This document shows, one piece after another, positions 11,431-23,306 of a stretch of 64,000 nt of DNA. The notes below the pieces were generated by a model. The model was not told the DNA's origin, searched no databases, and saw nothing but the letters and a program-made list of their open reading frames with translations. Source of the DNA: Capsicum annuum. Lineage: Eukaryota > Streptophyta > Magnoliopsida > Solanales > Solanaceae. Every line of letters starts with the position of its first letter. Position 1 is the stretch's first letter. The stretch covers positions 146,180,201 through 146,244,200 of the forward strand of contig NC_061114.1 of the NCBI RefSeq assembly GCF_002878395.1, written 5' to 3'. The position numbers were made by a program, and so were the translations under genes.

Positions 11431-12714
11431 TCGGGTGGGTACGAAAATCCATACCAGTTGTACCCTTCAATATGAGTGGTACCCACCACTCATAACCATG
11501 GTCTTCTCCCTTTGACCTAACTTTGTCCAAGGTATGACTCACCTCAAACCATATCATATCCAAGTATACTACTAGTAACCATAATCCATGAATCTTAAAA
11601 GGATTGAAAACTGACCACCATACGAGTCTATAGTATGACTCATACCCTATCTTATAGCTCATGGTGAGGCATTTTTGTAATTTAAGGTGATTGTTATGGC
11701 ATAGAGATAAGCTTGCAAGTATAAGGGTATGACGATACCCATGTTGTGCCTTAACATTTGGTTGTTTATTTAATGAATGGGTTGTCTGAAACTTGCTTTT
11801 ATTAGGCTTTAACAGGGGTTGTGTAGCTATGCCGTGAAAGTGCTGATGAGGGGGTCTAAATGACCTGGAGATTTGAGTCCCCCTTATTATATGATTGGGA
11901 AGTTTGAATCCCCCTTGTTATTGAAGGAGTGCTTAAGTCACTCTTGGTATGTTCCAAGAGGTTCGAGTCCCCTATAGTTCATATAATATATGTGATTAGT
12001 CTCTAATTCATATGGACATACGTACTGGGGCCCTTTAATCTTGGGAAGAGTTAGACCCTTATAGCCCGGGGGTGCCTTGTTATGATAGTTATGGCACATA
12101 GTTTAGGTTAATGATTTTGAAGAGCATAATAATCCTTATTCCCTACCCCAGCGTATTAATTATATATGTATATGAGAATGTTTACTTGGCTTTGAATTGG
12201 ATATGACTTGGCATTATTTTATTTCTTATCCCTGAGTTACATGCTAGTGCTCAACCTACTAACCATCTCTAGACATTGTAAACCCACACGATGCAGGCAC
12301 CAGAGATACTTCTACTTTTTCTGCGCATTATTAGATGGATTGGATCGGTTCGTCGATTGTTGGTGGTAAAATGGTGAGCTTTCATTCTCTAAAAGACTTG
12401 GTTATTTATAAATTTCCTTTTTATATACTAGAATTAAAGACTTCACATTATCATTATTATGGGTTGGGGGCATATCCCCAAATTAGATTGGTATTTGATT
12501 TTGTTAGAGGCTTTATGGATAGAGTTGTGGTTGGATATTGTTAGCTGAAATTTCATAGACTTTGAGTTTTATCTATTTTATCTTGTTATATATTTAAAAT
12601 TTATCTATTTTTAGGTGTGTTATGTTTTTGTTTGTCTAGGAAAAGGGAGTGGTCTCCGGCCCTTAGTGGACTTGAGATACCCGTCATGGCCTGACCCTAG
12701 TTAGGGTTGTGACA
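11431..12714 (+). repeat. 5' LTR, gypsy family B, plus orientation (5' edge uncertain)
   Basis: The last 500 bases match the reverse complement of the minus-strand B LTRs. These include 'ctgagttacatgctagtg', 'gggttgggggcatatcccc', 'ggacttgagatacccgtcatg' and the final 'gggttgtgaca'. A PBS follows at 12719. The 5' portion is shorter and diverged from the 2.26 kb copy at 14638-16900, and I cannot place its first base. It contains direct-repeat text 'aagtttgaatcccccttgtta' / 'gagatttgagtcccccttatta' near 11870-11920. Confidence 0.7.
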
Positions 12715-12718
12715 CGGT

Positions 12719-12731
12719 TGGTATCAGAGCC
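12719..12731 (+). promoter_or_regulatory. Primer binding site, tRNA-iMet type
   Basis: 'tggtatcagagcc' is an exact match to the plant initiator-Met PBS used by most Ty3/gypsy elements, four bases after the LTR end 'gtgaca'. Confidence 0.9.
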
Positions 12732-12926
12732 TAGGTTTGGTGTCATTGGGTATCCACAAAGTTATGTCTAGTAGAGTCTCTTTTATGTGTGTGTAGCGTG
12801 CCACACTTATAACAGAGAGGCTACGAGGAATTTAGAAATGTTTCCTTTTCTTGTGATCTACTTTTGGGTTGTTGAGTCTAGGGTATTGAAATCACCTTTA
12901 ATTCCTATTTTTTCACTTTTTAGATC

Positions 12927-14095
12927 ATACCACCTAAAAGATCTGGTGTTCAAGGAAACTCCTCTATCCCGCTTAAGGAAAATATGGATGGGGCTCATCC
13001 TACTTATGGAGTTCAGACCCAGTCTAGGGTCACTGCTTTTGATTGCCCCAGTAGAGTTCCACCGATCACACTAATCCTTCTCCCACTGGTAACACTCCTA
13101 CTCGGACACCTATAGGAGATATTACCAATGTTGAGTTTTGTCATTCCATTATCTTTTGACCCAGTTGGTGAAATCTCAGTCATGTCAATCATGTCCTTCT
13201 AGTGCTGTTGTGAGTACTTCTGAGGCCACTAGAGTTAGCCAGTTTATAAGGATGAATCCTCCAACCTTTACTAGCTCTAAGGTTGAGAAAGATCCTCAAG
13301 GGTTCTTTAATGAGATGGATAAAATTCTTTGTGTGATGCATGTTTTTGACTTTGAGTGTGTGAAATTCACTGTATACTAGTTGAAGGATGTGGTGTATTA
13401 GTGGCATGAGGAATGGGACCAATCTATGGGTGATGATGTAAAGTTAGCATTGTGAGGATTTCTCAGGTGCTTTTTTTATGCTTCTTTACTCATGAGTTAA
13501 GGAAGGCAAAGGCTGAGGTGTTCATGATTTTGAATCAAGGCAAGATGACTATGAAGGAGTATGCCTTAAAGTTTTATCAGTTGTCCTGTTATACAACTAA
13601 GTTGGTATCTTCTATGAGGGCTCTGATGAGGAAATTTTATTTTGGATTGTCCTATAATTTTGTGTTTAAATGTAAGGTTTCCCAGTTAAACAGTGACATG
13701 GATATCTCTAGGCTTGTGAGTATATACAGCAGGTTAAAGATGAGAAGAAGAAACAAGCCAAAATAGGAAAGAGGCACAGTAAGAGATCTCAGTATTTTTA
13801 GCACAAGGACTGCAACAGTGGTCTAAGAAAAAATGGAGGAATTCTGGTTCTTATTCTACGGCTAGTTCTCCTTATCCCAAGTCATTTGGTTATTGCCACT
13901 TTTATAATAACAGTGGATTTAGGAAACAAGTTGCCCAATCTCAGGCCAATGGACCCCAAATAGCTCCATCCTATCACCCTTATATATTTTTTGGTCAAGT
14001 TCATCGTGGGGTTTGTGAACAAGGGAGGAATCAATGTTTTAGTTGTGGTTACATTGGTCACATGCATGAGATTGTCCTTCTAGGGTTGCTTTTGG
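12927..14095 (+). pseudogene. Gypsy gag (second plus-strand element)
   Basis: The start codon is changed to ATA in the 'atcataccaccta' context (family: ATGCCACC). The frame shows SQFIRMNPPTFTSSKVEKDPQGF (13240-13300), then a shift near 13455, then LRKAKAEVFMILNQGKMTMKEYALKFYQLS and SDMDISRLVSIY (13452-13766). Further shifts lead to GVCEQGRNQCFSCGYIGHMHEI at about 14010-14080. This zinc knuckle keeps Cys, Cys and His but loses the last Cys. At least one frameshift and several stops exclude function. Confidence 0.85.
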
Positions 14096-14637
14096 AGAAA
14101 ATAAGGTTCCTATTTCCACTTCTTCAGCCCCTACACCAAAGGGTGCCACTTCTGGTTCAGGCAGTGGTCAGGAATTTGAGTTGTCCCCTAATATTGTTAC
14201 TGGTATGCTCAAACTTTTCTCTTGTTATGTATATTGTCTACTTGATGCCAGGTATACCCTTTATAATGTGACCCTTTATGTGGCTATTCATTTTGGTTTT
14301 GGTTCTGAGTGTATTTCAGATCCTTTTTCTGTGTCTACACCAGTTGGTGACTCTATTGGGGCTAGGAGAGTCTATAGGGGTTTGTGGTGTCTATTTTTGG
14401 TTGGGAGACCTTGGTGGACCTAATAGAGTTCGACAAGTTAGATTTTGATTTGATTTTGGGGATGGATTGGTTGCATTTGTGTTATGCATATCCTGATTGT
14501 CGGACCCAAAGGGTTAGTTTCCAATTCCCTCATGAGTCGGTGATTGAGTGAGAAGGTAGTTCCCTAGTGCCTAAGGGAAGGTTCATTTCTTATCTTACAG
14601 CCTGGATTTTATTTCCAAGGGTTGACTCTACCATTTA
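14096..14637 (+). pseudogene. Gypsy aspartic protease (truncated by an LTR)
   Basis: The piece 14181-14423 reads LSPNIVTGML in the parallel frame, then CLLDARYTLYNVTLYVAIHFGFGSECISDPFSVSTPVGDS. The catalytic DPGST is changed to DARYT. A frameshift at about 14400 leads on to ETLVDLIEF, LILGMDWLH and VSFQFPHESVIE. The frame ends abruptly at the TG of the LTR at 14638, so RT and integrase of this element are missing. Confidence 0.85.
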
Positions 14638-16900
14638 TGACATAAGTTGAACTAGGGCCTAGTCATGTCGGGTATCTCAAGTCCAACCAGGACTGGAGAT
14701 CACCCCCAATACCCCATTGTTAACCACCCTACATCCGATGTCGAATGAATTTTGAACATATAATAAGATAAAAGAAAAATAATTTAAGGATATTAGATAT
14801 AGTCTATAACCATAATCAAACAGTCACAACCAAGTGTCCAACCAATACCAATCCCAATGCTAATACCAATACCAACGCTAACACTAATACCGACACCCCC
14901 ATGCCCATAGTAGTCCAACAAAGTCTTTAACCAAAATAAAAGAATATTTGGTTGGGATATGCCCCTGACCATATCCAAACCCAAAGAAATAACAATAATG
15001 AATAGAAGTCCATAACATGAAATGGGGTCTTCCGAAGAATGGAAGCTCACAACTTCAATTTAACTCAAAGCTTTCCCTGAATCTAAGTCACTGAGCAGGA
15101 GGAATGGAAGTATGGTCGGTTCCTGCATAGCGTGGGGATACAGCACCCAAAGATGATTAGCGGAGTAAACACTAGCAAGTAACTCAGGGAAAAAGATAAA
15201 ATAATCCATCATTCAAAACCAGATAAAATAACCTGATGCCGTCACATATATATATATAACATGTAGGGATAGAGAACAAGGTTTATCATGCATTTCAAAC
15301 CTTAACTTGGGTTATGTGGCTTTGTCATTCTAAACATCTACCTACGGGCTATATGGGTTCATCTGCCCCTGCTGAAAGGGCCCTGGTGCGTGTTAGCTGC
15401 ATGAACCGATGGTATTAAGGAAGACCAGGGAATGCCCTGGCCCACGTCAATCCACGATATGAATATATATATAGTGTGTACCACGCACACAGGTCATTAA
15501 GACCAAACCTCATATCCGCAAACAAGAATTTCCAGTATTGGTCTCCCCCGGGACCTCCACCTTCCACGTCTTTGCCATACAACCCCCTTTAAGCCCATAT
15601 TAAAACCATTTACACATTCCCAAAAATTTTTCCAAGGAGTCTTTTAATTAGGCATTAACCATTGGTATTGTCATACCAAAAATTAGAGCTTGAAAGTCTA
15701 TTCCCTTATGCCAGATAAACCATTACACCAAAATTAGACTCCACCATTACCAATTTAAACCAATATCATGTCCACCAAGGCCTTTCTAAAACCATTTAAA
15801 ATCAAACCTAACTAATTTAAGTTCCAATACTATTTATGCAATGCAAGGATTCCAAGAATAGTCAAACTATATGACAAAATCATATTCATAGGTAATTTCA
15901 CAAACAGGGTTAGGGCATATAAGTTTCACGACCATGACCAAGTAATTTGGGGAATCCATAGTACCCCAAAATCCATTTACTGTTACCATGCATCCAACAA
16001 TGTTCAAAATCAGACTAAAACAAGGAAAACCCAAAATTAAACCATAAGAAGCAATATTCAATCATGAACATCCAAGAATCCCGAACCTTTATTTCAAAAC
16101 CATAACAATACCATGAAAATAATACATTAAAACATGAGCTTTTAGGAAAATAACAATGAGGGAGGAGTAACATGCCTTAGACACCAAGAAGTAAGAGAGA
16201 AACCACCCTTGAAAGCCTTAATTAATTATCTTGGCGAAACCCTAGATTTTTGCTTGAGAGAGAGTTTTTAAGAATGTTTGATTGGGAATAATGTGTTAAT
16301 GAAGTCCCAAATGATGTTTTAAGTTGTGGTATCAAAGGGAGTTAAAATGGAAAATGTCCAAAGTGCCCTCAAATTAAAGCTATAAAAAGTCCGTAGGTGG
16401 TTACGAGTGGACCCCTTGACTCGTGACCACAACATATGACTCATACCCTTTAGTCGTCACCAATACAATGAGTTAGACACCCATAGACTGTCCACCATAC
16501 GACTCTATGATCCCACTTGTTACCAGGCCATACTACTCTTATGGTCTAGTTATATCCAAGACAGAACCCGAAAGTATTAGACATTGTTCAACCTACGAAT
16601 TCACCTCACGGCTCGTAACATATCCTCACAGCACCAAGTGAGCCACTCATACTCAGAGCCAAGTCAAGCCACCAAGTTACTGGTTTGATTAAGTATCATC
16701 CCAATGAATCATCACCACCCCTAATGACTCATACCACCAACTTGTAACCATATATGAATCCAACCACCATCCATCGGATACCTCACGATTAGAGTCACTT
16801 AAACCGTACCCATACCATATGACTCATATGTTAAGTCATCACTAGGATAGTAAGCTCAAAGATTAGGAAATTTCCAAGGGCCAAATCCTAGGGTGTTTCA
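14638..16900 (-). repeat. 3' LTR, gypsy family B, minus orientation
   Basis: In plus coordinates it begins 'tgacataagttg' and ends 'cctagggtgtttca', that is TG...CA, 2263 bp. On the minus strand a polypurine-type tract (16901-16918) lies directly before it and integrase before that, so it is the 3' LTR of a minus element. A short (AT)n run is at 15248-15258. ORFs 14793-15050 and 15867-16061 lie within the LTR and have no coding support. Confidence 0.85.
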
Positions 16901-16918
16901 ATTATACCCCACTTGGAT
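16901..16918 (-). promoter_or_regulatory. Polypurine tract of minus-strand gypsy element
   Basis: The reverse complement reads 'gatccaagtggggtataat' immediately before the LTR start TGAAACACCC. The same text occurs before the LTR at 29888, which supports the LTR boundary in both copies. Confidence 0.65.
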
Positions 16919-18330
16919 CATTCATCCCCGAATAAAGGGACAAGGCACTGACTAGCACAATCAAACTCCAAACTCCTCTACTTTTACCTTTAACAAAGTT
17001 AGAAGACAAAGATGTTAAGAATAACACATACCTTATACACGGTCTTTCGAAGTAGAAACATGAATGGATACTTGGACTTCATATCCTCTTCAGCTACCCA
17101 AGTAGCCTATTCAACCTTGTGGTTTCTCCATAGAACCTTTACCAAAGCTACATCCTTCATCCACAACTGACGAACTTACTGATCCAAGATTTCAAAAGGG
17201 ACCTCCTTATAAGACAGGAATTCCAAAATACCAATATCCTTGATAGGCACAATTTGTGATGAATCACCCACACACTTCCTTAACATCAAGAGATAGAACA
17301 CCGTCCGAATGGTGCTCAAACTAGAAGGCAACTCTAATTCCTATGCAATATTACAAACCCTTCTCAAAACCAAATATGGACCAACATGCCAAGGACTAAG
17401 CTTCTTCTTTTTTCCAATCTGAATCACTCCTTTCATGGGAGACACCTTTAAGAACAACCTATTCCTAGCTTCAAACTCTAACTTCCTACGCCTCACATCT
17501 GTAGAGGACTTCTGGAAAATTCGGGCTACTTTAAGACTATCCCTAATCACCTTCACCTTCTCCATGACTTGGTGAACCAAATATAGTCCAAACATCTCTG
17601 CCTCACCAACCTCAAACCACCCAATAGGAGACCTATACCTCCTACCATAAAAGGCCTCAAACGGAGCTATACAATGCTAGAGTGGTAGTTGTTATTACAC
17701 GCAAAGTCTAAAAAAGGTAAATTCCTAACCTAACTACCGCAATAGTCAATCATGTAAGTGTGAAGCATATTCTCTAATGTCTAAATTGTCCTTTCTTCTT
17801 ATCCGTCCGACTACGGGTGGAAAGCAGTACTAAGACTTACCTAGGTTCACAAACCTTTCTAAAATGACTATCAAAAGTGCAAAGCAAAGGGTGTGCCACG
17901 ATGTGAGATAATAGAAACAAGTACTCCATGCAACCTCACAATCTCTTGGAGGTACAACCTTGCATAATCCTTTACCAAAAAAATTGTCCTCACTGGCAAG
18001 AAGTGAGCAGACTCAGTCATCTTATCCATGATGATCCAAATCAAATCAAATTGATTTTAAGACCAAGGAAGACAAGTAATGAAATCTATATTGATCACCT
18101 CCCACTTCCACACAAGCAACTCAATTTCTTGACACAATCCTTTGGGCCTCAAGTGCTCAACTTTCATCTGTTGACGCACCATGTACTTAGCCATAAAACT
18201 AGCCATATCCCATTTTATATTGTTCCACCAATAGATTTCCTTTAGGTAATGATACATTTTTGTCGAACCAGGATGAATAATGTAATGTGACATGTGCACC
18301 TCAGCCAAGATCCTCTCTTGCAACCCTTCT
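16919..18330 (-). pseudogene. Gypsy integrase with C-terminal chromodomain-type tail
   Basis: The minus strand shows, from right to left, the HHCC-type zinc region (MSHYIIHPGSTKMYHYLKEIYWW at about 18230-18300; its two Cys are lost, KYMVRQQ in place of KCxxCQQ), DFITCLPWS, the core, RRRKLEFEARNRLFLKVSPMK and KLSPWHVGPYLVLRRV at 17341-17500. Then come LPSSLSTI, VPFEILD and VALVKVLWRNHKVE*ATW at 17100-17330. The last blocks resemble the chromodomain-like end. Stops sit at Gln/Glu sites. Confidence 0.8.
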
Positions 18331-19860
18331 ATATCGAGAACACATAATATTCCTTGGTACTATAAGGTAACATCACCAATAATCTCAAGGACCATCATTT
18401 TATGCCCACCAATCTCACCATTGATCCTTATCAAGATAGGATCAAATACTTGCTTATCCTTTATTTCAGAACCAAGAGATAACTGTGCCACCTTCTGCAC
18501 AAACACACCACCATCCTCAGAGTCCAAGAGACGAACTCTAAGGTTAGTAAAATGATGTATATGTTTCACCATCTCCCATTTCCATTTATCCATATAAGCT
18601 AGACTGCCCATGCATAACCTGCTAAGAGCATCAGTAACCACGTTAGCTTGACCTGGATGGCAGTGAAGACTCGTGTCATAATCCTTGAGTAGTTCAAGAC
18701 ATCTCCTTTGCTTGAGGTTCAGCTTTTTCTAAGTAAACACATATTGTAGGCTCTTATGACCAGAAAAAATATCCATATGCACTATATATAAATAGTAATG
18801 CCAAATTTTCAACGTGAATACCACAACCAATAATTCCAAGTAACGAGTAGGATAATTCTTCCCATAAACCTTCAACTATCTGGAGGCATAAGCTATCACT
18901 TTGCCATGCTACATGAAGATGTAACCAAGCCCCACTCTAGATAAATCATAATGGATCACAAACACATCAGTGCCTTTAGGAAAAGTCAAAATCAAACTCG
19001 TAGTGAGATTATCCTTCAACTTCTCAAAACTACCCTCACAAGCATCAGACCATAAGAACTTCACTTTCTTCTAAGTTAACTTGGTCAATGGTGTAGTTAT
19101 AGAAAAGAAACTTTCCACAAACCTTCTATAATAACTGGATAAACCTAAGAAGTTTTGAATATCGGTTGGAGTCGTGGGTCTAGGCCACATCTTAACCACT
19201 ACAAATCTTTGTAGATCTACCATGATCCCTTTACTAGAAATCACATGACCCAAAAAAGTGACAGTGTTCAACAAGAATTCACATTTCAAAAATTTAACGT
19301 ACAACTACTACTCCTTCAAGGTATGCAACATAATGCGGAGGTGATCGGCATGATCCACCTCGCTCTTATAGTACACCAGAATATCATTTATGAATATTAT
19401 GATGAATAAATCAAGAAAATGACAAAAGAATCTATTCATCAAGTCCATAAATGCCACCAGGGCATTACTCAACCCAAAATAAATAACTTAGAACTTGAAA
19501 TTCCCATATCGAATATGGAAGGAAATCTTAGGGATATCCCTTCCCTAATCTTTAACTAATAATACCCCGATCAAAGACCAATCTTGGAGAATAAATTAGC
19601 ACCATAAAGCTGATAAAAAAAATCATCTATCCATGGAAGGGGGTATTTATTCATTATCGTTACCTTATTCAATTGTTGGTAATCAATACACATCTAAAGG
19701 AAACCATCTTTCTTATACACAAATAATATCGGTGCACCCTGCGAAGACATACTATGACGGATGAACCCTTGTCTAAAATATCCTTTAGTTGCTCTTTAAG
19801 CTTCATTAAGTCAGCTAGAGCCATTCAATATGGGGGAATAAAAATAGGATGATTGTTTGA
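18331..19860 (-). pseudogene. Gypsy RT and RNase H
   Basis: 18360-18641 reads VTDALSRLCMGSLAYMD, the end of RNase H and start of the linker. 19071-19304 reads FLKCEFLLNTVTFLGHVISSKGI, then WPRPTTPTDIQNFLGLSSYYRRFVESF, the thumb and connection of RT. At about 19375-19400 the catalytic box reads FINDILVY, with the first Asp of FxDD changed to Asn. Inactive. Confidence 0.8.
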
Positions 19861-20575
19861 AACAAGATTGATCTCATAATCAATCTCCTTATCGAGAGGA
19901 ATACCAGAAAGGACATCTGGAAAGACCTTAGGAATTTCATTTACTACTTGGACAAAATATAATAAAGGACCCTCCGAGTTAAAATCTTTAACCTAGACCA
20001 AATAATAGAGAAACCCCTTGAAGATTAATCTTTGAGCTCTAATATATGATTTAAACCATCTCTTAGAAGCTAAGGAACCACCCTTACATGCGATAACTGG
20101 ATAGTAAGGGAATTTAAAGATGACCTTACGAATCTGATAGTTTAAGATGTGTAGCATGAGTGCAACCAATCCATCGCTAATATAACATCAAAATCTACCA
20201 TGTATAATTTAAACAGATCTACCAAGGTCTCCCAACCACCCTTAGATACGACATAACTCCTATAGAATTTTCTAGCCACCACAGAGTCACCCACCATGGT
20301 AGAAATAGAAAAAGGGTTTGAAATACACTCGAGACCAAAATCAAAATGCACAGCTACAAAAGAGGTCACATAAGAGTGAGTGGACCCTGATTCAAGTAAA
20401 TAGTACATATCAAAGAAAAAGAGTTTCTATATACCGGTAACGACATCAAGTGATGCCTCAGACTCCTGATGAGTAGTGAAAGCATAGAGACAGTTTTGAC
20501 TAGTGTCAGAGCTAGATAAGGTACTCTTTGGTGTTGGAGTTGACGAAAATGCAATGGAAACCTTGTTTGCCCCAA
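19861..20575 (-). pseudogene. Gypsy aspartic protease
   Basis: 20142-20408 reads YLLESGSTHSYVTSFVAVHFDFGLECISNPFSISTMVGDSVVARKFYR, then ETLVDLF and FDVILAMDWLHSCY. The catalytic Asp of DSGST is changed to Glu. A second-frame piece, 20366-20575, covers the Ser/Leu-rich stretch between the zinc knuckle and protease. Confidence 0.8.
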
Positions 20576-21437
20576 AAAAAACCTTAGCCACCGGATAATT
20601 TCTAATTATATGCCCTAGATAACCTTAGTTGAAGAACTTATTCTTTACTTCATCGTAGTAACCCCAATACAATAAACCACAAAATCTACAGAGAGGATAG
20701 GATAGAAATAATTAGGTCCCACTAGTCTGAGATTGGGCACCCTGTACCTTATAATTATTACCACCATAAAAACATCTGTCACCCGACAGCTTTAGGTAAG
20801 TAGCACTAGCCATCGAGTAAAACCCAGAATTAGCCCACTTTTTCTTAAGCCACTTTCCACCATCCTTGCTACTCTGTTGCTGGACACCACCGAGCTTAGA
20901 AAATCTAAACTTATTTGTTCGTCTTTCCCCTATCTCTGTTGCTTCTTCTTCTCTTCCTCAACCTACTGCATGTACACAATTAACCTAGATATATCCATAT
21001 CCTTATTTAAAAAAGAAGCCTTACTCTCTAAAATAAAGTCTTATGACAACCCAAAAGAAAACTTTCTCATTGTATCTCTTATGCTAGAAACCATCTTTGG
21101 AGCATACTGAGATAACTCATGAAACTTTAAGGCGTACTCCTTGACTAATATCTTGCCTTACTTCAAGTTGACAAACTATTCTGACTTTGTTTCCCTCAGC
21201 TTCTGAGGAAAGAAGCGGTCTAGAAAAGCACTAGAGAAATCATCCTATAGGGCCGACTTAATATCATCACCCCTAGACTGTTCCCATTCCTCATACCATT
21301 GGTAAGCTATATCTTTTAGTTGGTAGGTCGCAAATTCCACATCCTCCATATTAGTAGCATTTATTACATGGAATATCTTCTCTAGCTCATTAATAAAAGC
21401 CTCAGGATCCTCTTTAACCTTAACACCACTGAATAAC
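20576..21437 (-). pseudogene. Gypsy gag, cut at its N-terminal side
   Basis: The minus frame reads LFSGVKVKEDPEAFINELEKIFHVINATNMEDVEFATYQLKDIAYQWYEEWEQS (21250-21437). After a stop it continues with DRFFP.KLRE, VKEYALKFHELSQYAPKMVSS and DMDISRLIVYMQ to about 20960. The N-terminal ~130 residues are absent: at 21437 the sequence switches to plus-strand gag text. Confidence 0.8.
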
Positions 21438-22204
21438 AGCTTGTCCCATAATATGGTGTTCGAATATAAGGTTGCCCTATTAAACAGTGACATAGATATC
21501 TCTAGGATTGTGGTTTATATACAGCAGGTTGAAGATGAGAAAAAACTAAAACCAAAATAAAAGATAGTCAAAGTAAAAGATCTCGGTGTTTTTAGTAGGG
21601 TGGTGGCCAACATAATAGTGGCAAAGATTGTAGAAAGTGGTTTATGAAGAAGTAGAGGAATTCTGGTTCATTTTATATGGCTAGTTCTCCTTATCCCAAG
21701 TCATTCATTGATTGAATTTAGAATAACAGTGGATTTAGGTCATAAGGTTCCCAATCTCAGGCCAATGGGGCCCAGACAGCTCCATCTTATACCCTTATAA
21801 TTTTTGTGGTCAGGTACATCATAGGGTTTATGACCAGGGAAGGAATTAGTGTTTTCGTTATGGTTATATTGGTTATATGTAGAAGGATTGTCCTTTTAGG
21901 GTTTCTTCTAGAGCAAATAAGGTTCCTGTTTCTACTTCTTCAACCCCTTTACCAAAGGGTGCCACTTTAACTTTTGGCACTGGTCAGAATCGCCTTTATG
22001 CTCTTGCCTCCCGCCAGGAATCTGAGTTATCCCCTAATGTTGTTACTTGTATGCTAAAACTTTTCTCTTATGATGTATAATGTCTACTTGACTCCAGGTC
22101 TACCCTATCTAATGTGACCCCTTTTGTGTCTATTCATTTTGATTTTGGTCTTGAGTGTATTCCAGATCCCTTTTTTGTGTCCACCCTGGTTGGTGACTCT
22201 ATTA
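21438..22204 (+). pseudogene. Orphan plus-strand gag zinc knuckle and protease fragment
   Basis: It aligns closely with 13650-14360 of the second plus element: 'aacagtgacatagatatctctagg', a knuckle region with CFRYGYIGYM*KDCPFR (second Cys to Tyr, His to Tyr), then ATLTFGTGQNRLYALASRQESELSPNVVTCML and CLLDSRSTLSNVTPFVS. It is bounded left by inverted gag and right by a B LTR lacking about 70 terminal bases, so both ends look like rearrangement breakpoints rather than a clean insertion. Confidence 0.75.
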
Positions 22205-22939
22205 TTAACCACCCTATATCCCATACCGATGAATTCCGAACATATAAGATAAAAGAATAATAATTTAAGGATATTAGATAAAGTCTATAACCATAACCAA
22301 ACAGTCACAACCATGTGTCCAACTAATACCAATGCCAATGCAAATACAAATACCAATTCTAAAGCTAATACCGACACTACCCATACCCATAGTAGTAAAA
22401 CAAAGCCTCTAACCAAAATAAAAGAATATCCAGTTGGGACATGCCCCAGAACATAGCTAAAGCCAAAGAAATAACAATAATGAAGAGAAGTCCATAACAT
22501 GAAATAGGGTCTTATGAAGAATTAAAGATCACCACTTCAATCAGACTTAAAGTTATCCCAGAATCCAAGTCACTGAGCAGTAGGAATGGTAGTATGGCCA
22601 GTTCCTGCATTGCATGGGTATACAGTGCCGAAAGATGGTTAGCGGAGTGAACACTAGTATGTAACACAGCGATAACTATAAGATAATTCCATCATTCAAA
22701 ACCAAATCAAATAACATTATGCAGTCACATAAATACATATATATCATGCAGGGATAGGGAACAAGGTTTAGCATGCATTTGAAACCTTAACCTAGGTTGT
22801 CTACTATTGTCATTTAAACATCCACCCACGGGCTATATGGGTTCAGCTCCCCCTGCTGAAAGGTCTTCGGTGTATGTTAATCGCAAGAACCAGAGGTATA
22901 AATAAATACTAGGGAATGCTCCAATCCCACGTCAGTTGA

Positions 22940-22993
<54 letters not shown>

Positions 22994-23306
22994 ATTGTCT
23001 GAATGATGCACACAGGTCATCATGACCAAACCTCATAACGATAAATAAGAGTTTCCAATATTGGTCCCCCCAAGACCTCTACCTTCTAGGGCTTAGCCAC
23101 ATAACCCCCTTTAAGCCCATATTAAAACTATTTACATATTCCCAACTATTTTTCCAAGGAGTCTTTTTATTAGGCATTAACAATTGGTATCGTCATACCA
23201 AAAATTAGATCTTGCAAGTCTATTCCCTAATGCCATTTAAACCATTAAACCAAAAGTAGACTCCATCATTACCAATTTGAACCAAGACCATGTCCTTTAA
23301 GACCTT
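22205..23306 (-). repeat. 3' LTR, gypsy family B, copy 2, left part
   Basis: It starts inside the LTR ('ttaaccaccctatatcccat' equals 14718 onward in copy 1), so about 80 terminal bases are missing. It continues colinear with copy 1 up to the Tat insertion. Its continuation is at 28808-29888, with host text '..ccatgtcctttaagacctt' rejoining 'ccttcccaaaacctttttaaatc'. Confidence 0.85.
22942..22991. repeat. (TA)n microsatellite, about 25 units
   Basis: Uninterrupted TA dinucleotides inside the B LTR. The same LTR position in copy 1 holds only 'gatatgaatatatatatag', so the run expanded in this copy. Confidence 0.97.
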
